Assembly (NCBI GenBank): GCA_027186245.1
Contig: CP114482.1
Location: 33,189,209-33,253,208, forward strand
DNA: 64,000 nt
Source: Coriaria nepalensis
Lineage: Eukaryota > Streptophyta > Magnoliopsida > Cucurbitales > Coriariaceae
Direction of reading: 5' to 3'
Below are positions 1 to 12,700 of the stretch, in pieces. Within the stretch, counting starts at the first letter, position 1, and each line of letters opens with the position of its first letter. The notes under the pieces are model-generated. The model was not told the origin of the DNA and made no database searches. It worked only from the letters and a program-made list of their open reading frames with translations. The position numbers were made by a program, and so were the translations under genes.

Positions 1-138
1 ATCTTCGGCCCAATACCTATGTTTGTATGTTGCTGCATTATGGCTTTCATTCTCTATTTCTTGGATACTACTTCAAGCTTTACAAGGCAGCTACATACTC
101 ACTCGATCAAGGAGGATGTGAAAGCTGATGATCTTTAA
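1..138 (+). CDS. 3' end of a probable membrane-protein gene (partial)
   Basis: Frame 1 is open from the first base to a TAA at 136-138 and gives 45 residues. It begins with a strongly hydrophobic stretch (about residues 1-21, IFGPIPMFVCC then IMAFILYFL) and ends in a polar tail (KEDVKADDL). This looks like the last transmembrane segment plus a short cytosolic C-terminus of a transporter or similar membrane protein. I do not recognise the family. A possible polyadenylation signal AATAAA lies at 299-304. The gene starts outside the window, so its exon structure cannot be seen. Chance openness over 45 codons cannot be excluded, but the frame's hydrophobic-then-polar composition is gene-like. Confidence 0.45.
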   Translation: MFGPIPMFVCCCIMAFILYFLDTTSSFTRQLHTHSIKEDVKADDL

Positions 139-859
139 TGGCTTGCAGCAATTCTAGTACGAGTGTATTTGGGTGCATCTGTTTATTGCTGGCAAGCAAA
201 TTTTTATTGTTGTCCGAGTACTTAATTGAAGCAACTTAACAAATATAATAATGTATAATCTTGTGGAATGTATAAAAATTGAATGTCTTATCCATGTTAA
301 TAAAGTTCTAAAATTATTGAGTTTGTTACTCCTATCTTTTTAATTTTTGGCCAAAAATTTGTTGCTCCTATTGTATTATGTATTCTACTTACGAAAACCG
401 AGGGAAAGTCCATTAAGTGGAGCAATTTTGGATACTTATTTAAATGAGGAATCATCACCATGGCAAACGTTGACGACAACGTATAGGGCAAATATTATAG
501 TCCAAGTGTGTGATCAAGGCTCGGAAAGGCCGACCAAGTTGATAGTGAGGATGCCCCCAACTGAGGTTAGTAAGGTCAAGAAGAAGCTGAATTTTAGGCA
601 AGGCCTCCCCCTGAACCATAAGGGATCATCACCATAACCAACAATAGGGGACGGGCCTAGGTAAGAATAAAAACAAAAAAAGAAATCTCTGACAATTGAC
701 ATGTGAGGGGGAGTGGATTTAGTACTTACCTTATTGTCCTTGTCTGTCCCTCTGAGTAAATTTCAGTTGTCCTTATAAATCAAATAGTTAAAATATATGT
801 CACGTCAAAATTATTTAAATTAAGCTTGTATTAATTTGAAAATTTATACGATTAATATG
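139..859. other. Intergenic, no gene seen
   Basis: This is AT-rich sequence downstream of the partial gene. It contains one 96-codon open frame (347-637) that lacks any recognisable motif and has an unnatural composition, so I do not call it a gene. Confidence 0.5.
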
Positions 860-1500
860 CAAGTCGTATAAAATACTTGACAGACCGATAACTTTCTCTT
901 TTATGCAATACGTCAAAATCACTTTCAGACTGAGTTCGTTAATTTTTCCTTGACCGAGTTCAATTTCTTCTTTTACAGACCGAGGTTTCTTCTTAGACTG
1001 AGATTTTTTACTTTTCCTAAACCAAGTTTTATTCCTTCAGAGACGGAGCTCCCTTTTCGGATTGAGTTCTTCATCTTCCTTGTCAGACTAAGTTCTTCAT
1101 TTTCCGTCCATGATCGAAAATGTTTTCTTCCTTCCCAAACGGAGATCTAATATAATATAATACCTATCAGTCTAGGTCTGGATTTCTAGTCCAAACAGAG
1201 TTCTCAGTTTAGAAACTCAACAACATGATCGAGTTCTCGGTCTATAGACCAACATGTGAGATCTCGGTTTGAGATCATAGACCAACATGTCCGGAACTCA
1301 GACAAAAACATGTTTCTATCTGGACTAAGAAGTCGGTTTGGACCGAGAACTTGGTATGGATCGAAAACTCGATCTAGACAAGGAACTTAATTTGAGTTCT
1401 CGGCCTACAGATCAAATATCTGTCTCTAGATTTCAAATTCAGATTTCATAATAAGATTTTAATAGAATATCAGTATCTAGATTTCATATTCAAATTTTAG
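860..1500. repeat. Degenerate AGACCGAG/TCTCGGTCT repeat cluster 1
   Basis: The words AGACTGAG, GACCGAG and TTCTCGGTCTA recur every 20-40 bases with pyrimidine-rich spacers (TTTTCTTCCTT). The same words recur in clusters near 4.15-4.6 kb (opposite orientation) and at 14.6-15.6 kb, where they lie inside a gypsy LTR. I infer that this block is a decayed piece of a related LTR. No coding potential is visible. Confidence 0.55.
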
Positions 1501-3280
1501 ATTCATATCGGGTGTCAATGGCCATCGTCATTAGTTAACATTAGAAAAAAGAAGAGAGAGAGAGGAGTCGCAACTGTGAAAAATAATAGACAGAGAATTG
1601 GTCAAATAAGCTTAATAAATTAGCCATATCTAAGTCGGCTTGCGTTCCTTTTTCTTTTCACGTGACGCTTCTTCTCTAATCCTTGGATCAAAATGAATAG
1701 ATGGGATGTTATTACATAGACAAACATGGAGGGAGAGAATAACGATTGAATTTGCTCCCCATGCGAGGAGTAATGGGGAATTGGGGGGAACACATTGTCC
1801 AAAGGGAGGTGGAGAATAATTGATATGGCTAAGATTGTAAAAAGACAATGGAGGATAATGTTGTAGTGTCACTAAGAGTACCTCTAGTAAAAAAAAGTTG
1901 TTTTAAAGAATGAGGGGTTCTCTCTTACATTCTCATACAAAAGAAGATGACCACCCTTCGTGATAGTGGTAGTATTAATTTCTTCGTGTACTTAATTTTC
2001 TCTACTATTTCATTATCCTTTCAGATACCAAATATGACTCATTATCGGAGGGGGTTTGCCATTAAGAATCCCTTTCTTCCCTATTTTCCTTCATATCGAC
2101 ATATCGTTTAGGGACGTATTGTTGGAAGCAACATATTTTGAACCAATAGCTTAGTGCCGATCGTGAGGAACGAAAGTTTGAAAATTGAAATCATGTCACC
2201 ATTGTCTGAAACTATCTAAGAAGATGAACCTTGCTAGAGACAATGCAGGGTCTGATATAAGCATATGGGAACCCCACCTCATTTAAGGGATAAAACCTTG
2301 CTCTTATCCCCCCTTTAATAGAAATGAGAAGGGAAATGCCACCACACAATGCCCGACCTTCACAATGATATTCAACTAATGGAAAATTAGCCTGTGGCCA
2401 TTGCAAACACTAAGCCTCTACCTATATTGTCCAAAATAGCTTAAAGAGCCATAAATGAGTGGATCAGAAACCTTAGAGCACAAATCTAGGCCGTAATGCA
2501 CATGGCACCACACCTAATGGAAAATAACCTTGTAGGATGGAGTGGAAAATCTGAGCTAAGTTAAAGATGCTAGAGATGACAAGTATGCATATCTAATTAA
2601 GAGGAGACTTATATCTTTACAGAAAGTAAGTAAAATCTCAGGAAATTTAGACAAGTTGAGTAATGTATACTTACAGCTAGTATCCATCTTAAATGATTAA
2701 AGCAGGAAGATGCCCTCTAGTTTTTTATGAGTTCAATCACTAACCGTAATCCATACAACTCCATTCACTCGGTTTGTCTTACTACTTTAAAGTTCTACTC
2801 GTGAACGAAAAACTCGAGCAAAATGATGAGGGAGTAGCTCTTACTTTTGCCTCTAAATAGAAATTTTGGCCACTTCAAATGAAGAAAAGTCTAGTTTTGG
2901 CTAGCCTCTATGATCCCTATTTATACTACTAATAAGGGTATATGTCATTCAATAATAACTCAAAGTTTAACTCAGTCAATAGTTGAACTCAGATAACCTT
3001 TAACTAGATTTTAATTGAGCAATAGGTGGTTAAAATTGACCCTATGCACCGGCCATATGAAGTAATGGGCTTCTAGCCAGTTTCACTTTATTAATACTTA
3101 AGTCAATCAGGCTTATGATTCCCGATACTTAGTCCAGTCCATTAATTCTTTAATTACTTTTTAAGTACCACAAACTTGTTAGTCTATATACTAGACTTCA
3201 TAAACAGTTAGAAAGTGTAAGCCAAGATCAAATTTGATACATTGATCAAATAATCTTATGCATAAGCCAAGATCAAATCA

Positions 3281-3283
<3 letters not shown>
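1501..3283. other. Non-coding repeat-like DNA, no gene seen
   Basis: No credible reading frame is present. The 2700-3200 part (a coordinate-rich AT tract with a short-leader style TATTTATA and strings of TTAAGT/TTAATT) resembles the 5800-6170 stretch in wording and layout. That suggests two decayed copies of one LTR family, but I could not align them end to end. Confidence 0.35.

Positions 3284-3334
<51 letters not shown>
3284..3334. repeat. (AT)n microsatellite
   Basis: This is an uninterrupted TA/AT dinucleotide run of about 51 bases, followed by a further short TATATA. It is a simple-sequence repeat with no sign of a gene nearby. Confidence 0.95.
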
Positions 3335-3340
<6 letters not shown>

Positions 3341-4084
3341 CACAAATTATGGAAAGCGTAGAAACGTTCGTAGAAACATTTAAAGATCAAGATCTAATAT
3401 TCTTGCAAAACCTTGATACGCATCTGAATAGCTACTCATATTGCCCATGTTGAAGATGATAGGTGCCAACGCATTCAATTAATATCCCAATTTTTCTACT
3501 TTCTATAATTAGACCAAGTTGTAGTCTAAATACTTTAAGGAAGAAGTTTTCTTATAATTAGCACCAAAATTGCGAGCATACTGTAAAAAGGAATTGAGAA
3601 AAAATCCAAAGAAATTTTGTCTTTAAAATTTTAGATTAATGAAAATTATAGTATAATAGTAAAGTTATATTATAATAGCAAAAAAAGAAAAGAAGAGGTA
3701 GTGGGTTCATCAGTCAGCCTTCAAATCTCTCATGCTATAAGATAAGAATGAAGAGATATTAATTTGGCCATCAATAGCAGCCATCCATGTAGTAAGCCTT
3801 AAGTAGAAAGTTAATAATCCAATTCCACTTCGTACAGTGTTACGAATTCAGAAACTTCAATATCCATAAATTTTCTCTCCTTTCTCTAGCCCACGTGAAA
3901 TTTTGAAGCGAACTCAGAAAATTTCCTCCATCCTTTATAGTTGCAAATTAGTGAAAGAGAAAGCAAAAATAAGGAGAAATAAACAGCATATAGACACAAC
4001 GCTAGGTAGCTCTTCCGAAATAGAGTTTACCAGTTAATAATTGTTTTTGGTAAGAATGATCACTGCTCTTATTCTCAAAATCTT

Positions 4085-4600
4085 CAGTTAATGTATAATA
4101 GGTTGAAATTAAGAGTAAGATTAATAAAGTATAAGGAATCAACCTGAAAAAGAGAACTTAGTTTTGTTTTTATTTTCTAGATGGAGACCTCAGTTTGAGA
4201 AAAAAGAAAAGATCTCTGTCTACAACAGGAACTTAGACCCAGAGAAAAAATCTCGGTCTAGATCAAGAATCCAGACTAAGAAACGCTATGTGAGACCTTG
4301 GTCTGGGAAAGAAGAAAAAATCTCGATCTAGATTAGGAACTTAGATCGAGAGACGTATATAAGACCTCAGTCTGGGAAAGAAGAACAGATCTCGGTCCGA
4401 ATCAGAAACTCAAATCGACAGATGTATTTGAGACCTCAATCTTGGAAAGTACAAAAAATATCAATCTAGGAAAGAAAAAAAGATCTTGATCAAGGAAACT
4501 AGAAAGGAACTCGGTCTGGGAAAGCAGAAAGGATGTCAGTCTAGGAAGACCTCGGTCTTGGAAAGCAGAAAGGACCTCAGTATGGGTAGGAAAAGTATCA
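4085..4600 (-). repeat. Fragment of the gypsy LTR family, with repeat cluster 2
   Basis: The segment 4105-4165 (AAATTAAGAGTAAG, then ATAAAGTATAAGGAATCAACC) matches, as reverse complement, the 15045-15110 part of the gypsy LTR. It is followed by about 430 bases of GACCTCGGTCTGGGAAAGAAG-type units, which are the reverse complement of the AGACCGAG repeat embedded in that LTR. I infer a fragment of the same LTR family in the opposite orientation. The ends were not resolved. Confidence 0.5.
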
Positions 4601-6870
4601 AATGGGTCAACTGGTACTGTAGTAGAAACATAAATTTTGACACCTTAAGTAAATTATGTGTTTTTAATTAGAATTGAGAATCAAGTTCTTACTAAGATGA
4701 AAACACATTTTTGGCTAGGTTAGTAGCTGACAAGAGTTAGAGGGATTGTAGTAGGCTTTTATCAAGATAGAACATTCAACAGGTAAGTAAAGTCTTACTT
4801 ACAACACAAGTCTATTTTGTATGAGATTTATGATATTGTTATGAATGCAACATAGCGTGTTGAACCTTGAATTGATTTCTTGGTGCCATGTTTTTATAAA
4901 TCATGTTGGGATTGATTTTATATTAGTTGAATGTATACTTTTTCCGAAATATAGAATGCACCTTCAGTTTTGACATAAAAGCAGTAAAGAGAAATGTTAT
5001 GCTTTTGTTGATGAGTGTGATGCTTGACATTACATAAGCATAACATTATAGTGAGGCGCTGCTTGGTTAGGGCAAATTGAACAGAGTCACTGACCTTAGA
5101 GATTTTCTTGATCATGTCTGAATGAGAGAGGTCGTTGATCTAAGATGTGATTTGATCAGAGCAAACTGAGCGCAAATTGCTAATCATAGTTATTTTTTTG
5201 TCATAGAGGATCATAGATCACAATAGAGCCGACGACAATGTCTTATGGGCTGATAGTAGAAAGAGTATCTCATTTGCATAGAAAGTTTGAGAAGAGTTTA
5301 CAATACTATTCAATCGAGTTTTAAAATGTATTTGAATATGTTTTGTGCATGTGAGATTAAACCTTTACTTACCGAGTTTTTTAGCACATAGAAGTTGCTT
5401 GTGTTTGTCGGTGACATAAGAAAGGAAAGTTAATAGTTCCAGAATAGGGTAAGTGAAGCATGATCAACCTAGTGTGGAGTACACATGCGCTCGACCTATG
5501 AGGAGATAGGAAAGTAAGGATATAAACTTTGAAAGGGCATCTTTTAACGCATTTTGAGAAATTTCAAAAGTAGGACATTGTTTCAATAACATGGTTGTAA
5601 AGATTATAAAAAATTATATAAAGAATCCTATGTTTTATATTTATTCCACTGCCCAGCATTTACAAAGTTCCAAATTTCTCTGTATTTCCATCTAAGAGGT
5701 TTTTGAGTTAGTAGGTAAGTCCCCAACTGGTTATATTAAAGTTAATAATAGAAATAATTGTTTTCAAAAAGGAAACTCGATGAGTAATATAGCTAGTAGA
5801 AGGGTTGCTACAGTTTAATCTCTAATTGTAATCCACACAGTTTGATTTCAATAGGTTGATTTGCACTTAAATATTCAATACATGAATCAAGGAACTCGAG
5901 GAAGAGGAAGAAAGGGGAAAAGACCCTTTAGTCACTTAACAAATTTCCCTATCCCATTTAGGAGGTATTTATAGTGCTCCTAAAGTGTTGAGGTCACATA
6001 AAAATACCTCCAAAATCCTTTGACTTAGTCAATGGTTGAGCTTGTCAATGTTTCACTTAATTAATTAAGTGATTAAGTGGGCTTTAATCCCTTATATGGC
6101 CAACCACTTCTTTGGGTTGTATCCATGTTAATTAATTAACATTTAGTTAGATTAAGCATGTTGGTGTCAAAATTTGGATTCTAAGCACTAGTATGTTTAA
6201 GTTTAATACCCGAGACAAAACAAGTGAGGGTTTGCTAGGGTTTGCACCGGTTGGCTTGCTTCAGAATCAAACTAGCAAGTTGTTAGTTAGGTATTTTATT
6301 TTGGCTTAACATCCTCATTAACTGCCAGGGATATACATACCTGAAAGTTGCCCTTAAATAATATTCTCTTATCTCTAAATGATTACTATTTGATCATAGT
6401 GTCCAAGTTAGCATTAGTTTAAGCTATCGGGTCAATATTGTTCTGACTAGAGCATTAAATGCTTGTTTACTTGATGTGATGATTATCCTTGCTACAGTTT
6501 ATGCAGCATCTCTCATTAAACATGTGTCGGTCGATAGGACATAATATCTTTACCCGATTTTATCTTTAAGATTCATCCTTATCTTATCTCAACCCAGACC
6601 TTACTTAGGCACCCGCTTTGGTATGTTCTTCCCATTTCTTCTTACCTAGTTGTGATTGTGGTTACTCTCCTTTTGTTTTTCTTACTACGTTTTTTGGGCT
6701 TCTGGTTTCTTTCTTGGTTCTAGTCGTTCCCTCTTTCTTTAGTTTACATGATTTAAGGAACCCTTAGCCTAATTTTCCCTTTTTGCAGTGGAGACTTTAG
6801 TTAAGGTTCTTCAATTAGCGTCCCTTGGCTTATTCCTTAGCTTAGGACTTTCCCTTCTGATACTAGTTCC
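4601..6870. other. Non-coding repeat-like DNA, no gene seen
   Basis: AT-rich sequence with stops in all frames at short intervals. The part at 5800-6170 has the look of an LTR (leader-like TATTTATAGTGCTCC, then TTAATTAATTAAGTG). No PBS, PPT or coding remnant was recognised. Confidence 0.35.
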
Positions 6871-6873
6871 CCT

Positions 6874-7680
6874 ATGAGTCATAGTGATTCCTCACAGTCT
6901 GACGATTCCTCATAGAGAGGAAAAGCCCTCCCCAACTACCTAAATCCTTGTTAGGTACCCAAATAAGATTCGATCAATTTTAGAAGAGTCCAATTTTGGA
7001 AAGATTAGGCACTTATAGAAAATCCCAAACTCTATGAATTTAAAAGGCTTCCTGGTCAAGTTGAGAGGCTAATCTTGGTTGGTCAGGAGGGATCTTAGGA
7101 AATAATCCTCTATAAGGAGATGTTTAAACTTAGGCATAAGCTCTTTGAGTTTGTAAGGAAATTCCCCTAGCTAGTTGGCCACACATTTTTACAGAGCAAT
7201 TATTGGCACTTATGTTCTTTAAAAGAAATATGGTAAGTTAGAGGCTAAATAATTTTTTGACCAAAGCATACTCAATTAGTTACCAAAAGCTCTATGGTTA
7301 GTACTACTTATCCATAAGGTAATGTACTTTAGTAACTAACATGCCTCAAGCTAATAAGTGGTGGAAGGATAAGCTCTATGGTTTATGGCTAGTGGGCCCT
7401 GGCTCGTTCTTAAAAATTCTCTAATGGGGCTTGCGTTAGTTAGGAGTTCCTTCAAAATTGGATGTAACTATGAACCCCCTATTTCTGATCTAGTTTGTTA
7501 TTCTTCTTGTTGGGTGAGCTCATTAGACTAATCCCTTATTAATGTGAAAGAGCTTTCTTTAAGAAGATACCCCCATTCGATAAAGAGAAAAGGATAATAG
7601 GAAATATTTCCTCCATCTCAGAATCTCATAAAAGGTTGCTGAAGTCGAGTTTGATGTCTAAGGAAGTCCCCATAAGTCGA
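6874..7680 (+). pseudogene. Decayed transposon-type ORF, family not identified
   Basis: After an ATG at 6874 the frame reads a Ser/Asp-rich start (MSHSDSSQSDDSS). It then continues with many stops through stretches that look protein-derived, such as a KWWKDKLYGLW segment near 7360. The pattern (Ser-rich head, then an aromatic KWW-K motif) resembles the gag/plant-mobile-domain-like proteins of plant retroelements. The resemblance is weak and I assign no function. At least ten in-frame stops make it non-functional. Confidence 0.25.
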
Positions 7681-7839
7681 GCTTATCAGAGGCTTAGGTT
7701 TCAGGCTAGGCATCATTCTAGAGATATTGGTAGTCATGGATTACCCTAGCTACTGTCTGTGCCATTCATTCATTATTATTCTTTATTCTTTATTGCTAGT
7801 ATGTGGGTCTTCCCTTATAATAGACCCTAACATCCGGAC

Positions 7840-10060
7840 ATCCATACCATGCGAATGCCATCAAGAATCAAAGTTGAATGCAATGCAACTCTTCCATCTA
7901 GAATCACCAGTACATTTCAACTTCTAATCTAGCAATATATTTAGAAACCGATAAGGGAATAAGAAATGGATACCTATCTCAAACACTCCTCCTCCAAGAA
8001 CCAGACTGTTTTTCACCCAAGTTCCCTTTTGCTATCGCTGCCGCTGCAGCCACTTTTTACCGTATGTGTCTATAGCTGGACATAGTAAGCTTAACCCAAA
8101 ATGTTCGTGGGATTTGGCAACTACTCGAACATATACCCCTATGTGTCTATAGCTGGACATAGTTGGAATATTACGATCCCATCCATCTAATGCATTTAAT
8201 AAACAGTTGAACTCACATATTAATTAATCACTAATGCCTGTGTATCCATAGTCGATTAAGTGATTGATTAATATTGAATTTATTATAATATTTTAGAAGG
8301 TACTATGCAAGACTTTCTTACATAGCGTACAAGCTTAATATTATCATAGATGGGATTTAGATTTATGTGGTCTCGTCAAGATGTATCCTTGTATGCAAGA
8401 ATCTACTTATCATTAAATGTAATGAGAATCTACATATGAATCATTCACACATACATCATATCTATCATACATTTTATTGTCAACACTTAGATCAAACATG
8501 CATGTTAATCCATGAGAGATTTCAATGTGTAATCATTGAATGCCTTCAAGAATCAAAGTTGATTGAATACAATTCTTGCATCCGTAATAATTGGTACATT
8601 TTAATTTCTAATTTAGCAATCTACGTAGAAACTGAAAAGAGGAAGAAGAAATAGATACCTATACCAACCACTTCTCCACGAATCAGACGGTTCTTCACCT
8701 AAGTTCCTTTTAGCCGCCACCAAACACCTAGCAGCCGCCACCACTGCCACTAGCGCTTTTTGCCATGGGTCTTGAGCCATTACTGGCCTCCTACTGTAAT
8801 CTATATGGTCTGTTACTCTCTTTTGGTTCAAGGAATCACTTAAACACTTTGGTGAATTTTTTGAGAGGAAGAAAGAAAGGAGAGAAAAGATAAAGAGAAG
8901 ATTTCCTCACTTTTTCTCTCTCCTATTCAAAGTGGGCAGCACACATTATGGTGGAGAATCTTAGGAATGTGGTTTCCTTATATATGGGACACAACCCTTT
9001 TTTAGGCCAAACCCATACTTTGCCTCTAAGACCCGATTAACTCTTAATTGTGTCGTGTTCGGATTACTGGGAGTTCATTTTAATTCCCATTTTTAGAGAT
9101 TAAAATAAACTTTATAATTTCAAATTAATGTCCAATTTTACCTAGTAAAATATAATCTTTAATTTGGGCCCCACCATTCGGGTTCAATTAGCCTATTAAC
9201 ACTTTAATGACCAACCGAATTTCCTTTTGACCCGAAAATATTCTTTTGACTATAAATTCATTAAATCTTGATTTAATAAATTTATCTTGTCAATTTAATA
9301 TTTTTCAATTAATTTTAAATTAAATACAAATATGACTTTAGATATGCTAGTAGTGCGAGTGTGATTTAAAATTAATAAATTAAAGTAATAATGAATTAAC
9401 TTTTTAATAAAATTTCATAATTTAATAAGGAAACAATTTTCCAATTTAAAATCTAATTAAGATCGAATCAACCTTTATCTGTGTGACTATATAAGTTATA
9501 CATTATGTTGGTAGATGGGCTCCCAACTATAATTTGTGAAGTTTTTCCATTTTAATGAATGAACTATCTTGAAAACACTTTCAAGTCAAATTGTTAATAT
9601 GATCATCTTCTATGATCAAATTAGCCTAAACAACTAGACCCACAGTGGCCTTTAGAAAGGAGCATAGGCTACCAATGCAATGAAAAGTATGAAGAACCTT
9701 AATAAGAACAATAGATGATTATTACCGTATTAAACTGATCTTTTCATCTAAATATAGTTCCAGAAAATCTTAGGGCATGATTTAATTGTTAAACCATATT
9801 AGATTATCTTTATGAATATTATTCTTGAAAATCATGAGGCAAAGTTTAATTGTTAAACTATATTAGATTATCTTTAAGAATATCATAAACTTTTATGAAA
9901 CTAGATAAGGGATTTATAGAAAATTCTTTTCATATTATACAATTTTGCATAAATATTTTCTTTATTGCATAAGTTATATGATTCATAAAATCATATCATT
10001 TAATATAAAGATGATGGATTCTATCTTATTACCTTACAGACTACACCTACTCAAATATAA
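7840..10060 (-). repeat. Long LTR-family copy A
   Basis: Read on the minus strand, this block is homologous to the copia-type LTR at 30773-32900. Shared landmarks are AATCTAATCCATCATCT near 10015, ATGCCCTA(A/G)GA near 9770, the GCACTACTAG(C/T)AT motif near 9345, GTTAATAGGC near 9200, and the GTGGCGG-rich part near 8720. The end of the LTR is present twice, at about 7850-8070 and 8530-8760. Both copies carry the GAATCAAAGTTGA, CAGACKGTT and CACCYAAGTTCC words in the same order. An internal 80-base duplication (GGGCATGATTTAATTG / GAGGCAAAGTTTAATTG) lies at 9775-9890. No coding remnant is attached. Confidence 0.55.
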
Positions 10061-11290
10061 GCTCAATGGTTCAACCTTGGAGTACTTTGAATGTTGAATC
10101 TCCTTAGGCACTCGAGATCAATGGCTCAACTCTTCCATATTTTTTCTATCCTTGATAGTGCAGCGCCAAATTTTTTATATTATGCTGATTTAAATTAGTT
10201 GGGGCATCCGTTTAGGTTGGCAGCCCTCATCGTCCTTCCCTACCGGATAAGGACTGACTGTTCATAACATGGTTGGATGGATCTAGACTGTCAACATCCT
10301 TGAGCTAAGCTCTTAAACATGCGAGGTAGCCTTTTCCCATTTTCGCATCACCTTCTAATGCAATGGATGTGTGATTGGTCTTTGATGAATTTGATTTTTT
10401 TCCCTTAGGTCCTAATGCAATAGAGACATTGGATTCAACACTCCCATCCTTTTCAACTTGACTGCATATAGAGGTTTGTTGTTAACAATGGATGAATCCA
10501 AATAGTTTGATCGAGAAAGCTCTGATATTAGATAAATTATGAATTGATGTGAAGGTTTGTGTTAAAATTTCATAAATTATTTTTATATGTTTTCTATCTT
10601 ATTCGGCTGCATTTTATACAGGTATTAATAGCCACTTTTTCATATTGCTTGATTTCACCACGGTGGGAGAGAATCGTGCCGAGATCATCCTTCACATTTG
10701 AACCCACTGTGCCAGGTTTCAGAATATCTATCATCCCGCCTGACAGCATTTTCTTTTACTTGTTTTCAATGCTGCGACCATGAGATGAAAGTCATGGAGT
10801 ATGTTCCTGCTAATAAAGTGGATAATTTGAGGAAGTAAGAATATGTTTGCTATTTGACCCAAAACGTCTTCCTCGTCTAAAAGCGTCCTAGAATTGTTGT
10901 GTCTATATATATGAATGCATTTTTTCCAAATAGAAACGTATCAAGTGCAAAATGATACTTTCGAAAAAACAAAATTGACTGTACTTGTGATGCCAAGGCG
11001 AGTCTAAGTTACCACACTATCGATCATGCTCGTCTCTTTTGTTTGTTTTAAAGTAACTTATTTGCTTGGCGATGTAAAGGTCTAATTTGTTATTGTATTA
11101 AGACGAATGGTAGTAACTAGTGCTTACATATCATACCCATTGACTATAACCTAAATGAAAACAATGACCTTCTGATGAGGGCAACATATATTTATAAATC
11201 TAGGAAACCAGTCACGTAGAGAAGCAACCAAATTCTACGATGTTCATACTTTTGAGAATTTCCAATTTGTGACAAGGGGAAGGAACGTCG
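10061..11290. other. Intergenic, no gene seen
   Basis: Nothing recognisable. A 74-codon open frame at 10559-10783 with a hydrophobic N-terminal half and a Pro-rich tail has no motif I can name. It may be an exon fragment or chance. Confidence 0.4.
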
Positions 11291-11624
11291 AGGTACTGCA
11301 TATAGAAGTGGGGATAGAAAGAGGTGGACTCCCGATTCCATCCACCCCCACCTTCCACGTCATCTTTTTATATACGATTCTCTGCCGCTGATATTAACTT
11401 CCATAATTAGTCATTAATCGACGTGGATGTTCCTAAAACCACAGACTAGATCCAAACTTTTGTGGCTTTGTGGTACCATTTAGCCGTAAGCTCATAATAT
11501 ATCATGATTAAACGAACCCACTCTCTATTATGAAGTGGTATCTGTCGGTAGATAATTTTCAGCCAAACACTGACCATAACATCTATATATCAAGGAAAAC
11601 ATAATCCTAAATTCTTTCAAACAT

Positions 11625-11792
11625 ATGGAGAAGGAAATAGATACAGATACTATTATTCGATGGCTTCAGTCAAATGCATCTCTTTGTGACTCTTTGTGGG
11701 ACACCTCATCGGATTCTAACTTTTCAGATTCATCCACTGTGTGGACAGGGATTCGACGGATGTACACCAAGAAGCAACAGTGGATAGAATAA
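11625..11792 (+). CDS. Small 55-residue ORF, hypothetical
   Basis: ATG at 11625 to TAA at 11790-11792 gives 55 residues. The product is acidic and Ser/Asp-rich in the middle (CDSLWDTSSDSNFSDSS) and basic near the end (RRMYTKKQQ). There is no signal peptide or membrane segment. A TATA-like CTATATAT lies about 40 bases upstream (11583-11590), and the preceding 300 bases look promoter-like, with a CACGTCA word near 11357 and a TATATA near 11370. I recognise no family. It could be a real small protein gene, the first exon of a larger gene, or chance. Sequence downstream to 12650 has further open stretches but no clear splice sites. Confidence 0.25.
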   Translation: MEKEIDTDTIIRWLQSNASLCDSLWDTSSDSNFSDSSTVWTGIRRMYTKKQQWIE

Positions 11793-12700
11793 AAAATCTC
11801 CTTCCATTAATCCTATGCCATGTATTATCATTCCTCCCAACCAAGCAGTCAGTCGCCACAATCATTTTGTCCCGATCTTTGAAAATACTATGGATAATGG
11901 TTTAGTGCTCAAGTTTGAGTCTGCCACCTGAATACCTTCTGCTGTACTATCGAAATTGAGGTTCGAACAAGATCTTTACTAAGTTATGTGTGCGCACACA
12001 GCACCTTTCGTGAGAAAATTCCATCTGTATTCAAATAAATTTCTAATATTCGGCCGGTATGATGCATGGATCTGGGTTGATATCAAACATAAAGTTGAAT
12101 ATTTTTGTGCTGATGTACTTACATGTTTCGAAATAAATGTTGTTATTTTTCATTTCATTTACACTGGAAAAACTTTAGTTTCCTTATAGCTAACCTCTAA
12201 TGCTCGTCTTGTGGTTGCCATCGTAGTCACTCTACCAAATCTCAAGTCTTTGTAGCTTGATTATGTCATCCATGACAGCGAAGTTGCATTACCTTGCTTT
12301 TTCCCTGGCTGTAACGTTCAACGTCTATTTTACATGACAAAATCTAAACGTGAATTTATGAAAACTTACAAACTCTTTGTCCGAAAAGTAGAAACTCTAA
12401 ACGTATGTTTTATCGGTTCCATCCTTTGTACTATTTTAACACTCAATTTCGATACTCGGGCATTCGATATGGTTATATTTGTGATGATAGAAGTCATAGC
12501 TTGTGCATACATAATCTACCCAACTTAGTGGGAGCCACCATTCATCTTGTCATACCTAATCTATTTGGTCACTACTGTGTCGGAGTATGCATGATTCTTT
12601 GTAGGTTAAGGAATCCCAATGTTCTAGAGTTATTCGCGCACAACATATGAGGTATGTTCTATTTATTTTCCTTTCAAAAACTCTTTTAATTATGTTCTAA
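11793..12700. other. Intergenic, no gene supported
   Basis: Two overlapping open frames of 64-81 codons (12334-12650) and one of 67 (11986-12189) are present. They are rich in Ile/Phe/Cys with no domain signature, and I do not call them. Confidence 0.35.

Noticed and set aside
347..637. 96-codon open frame as a gene
   Set aside because: No motif, no promoter context, overlapping minus frames of similar size, and repeat-like surround.
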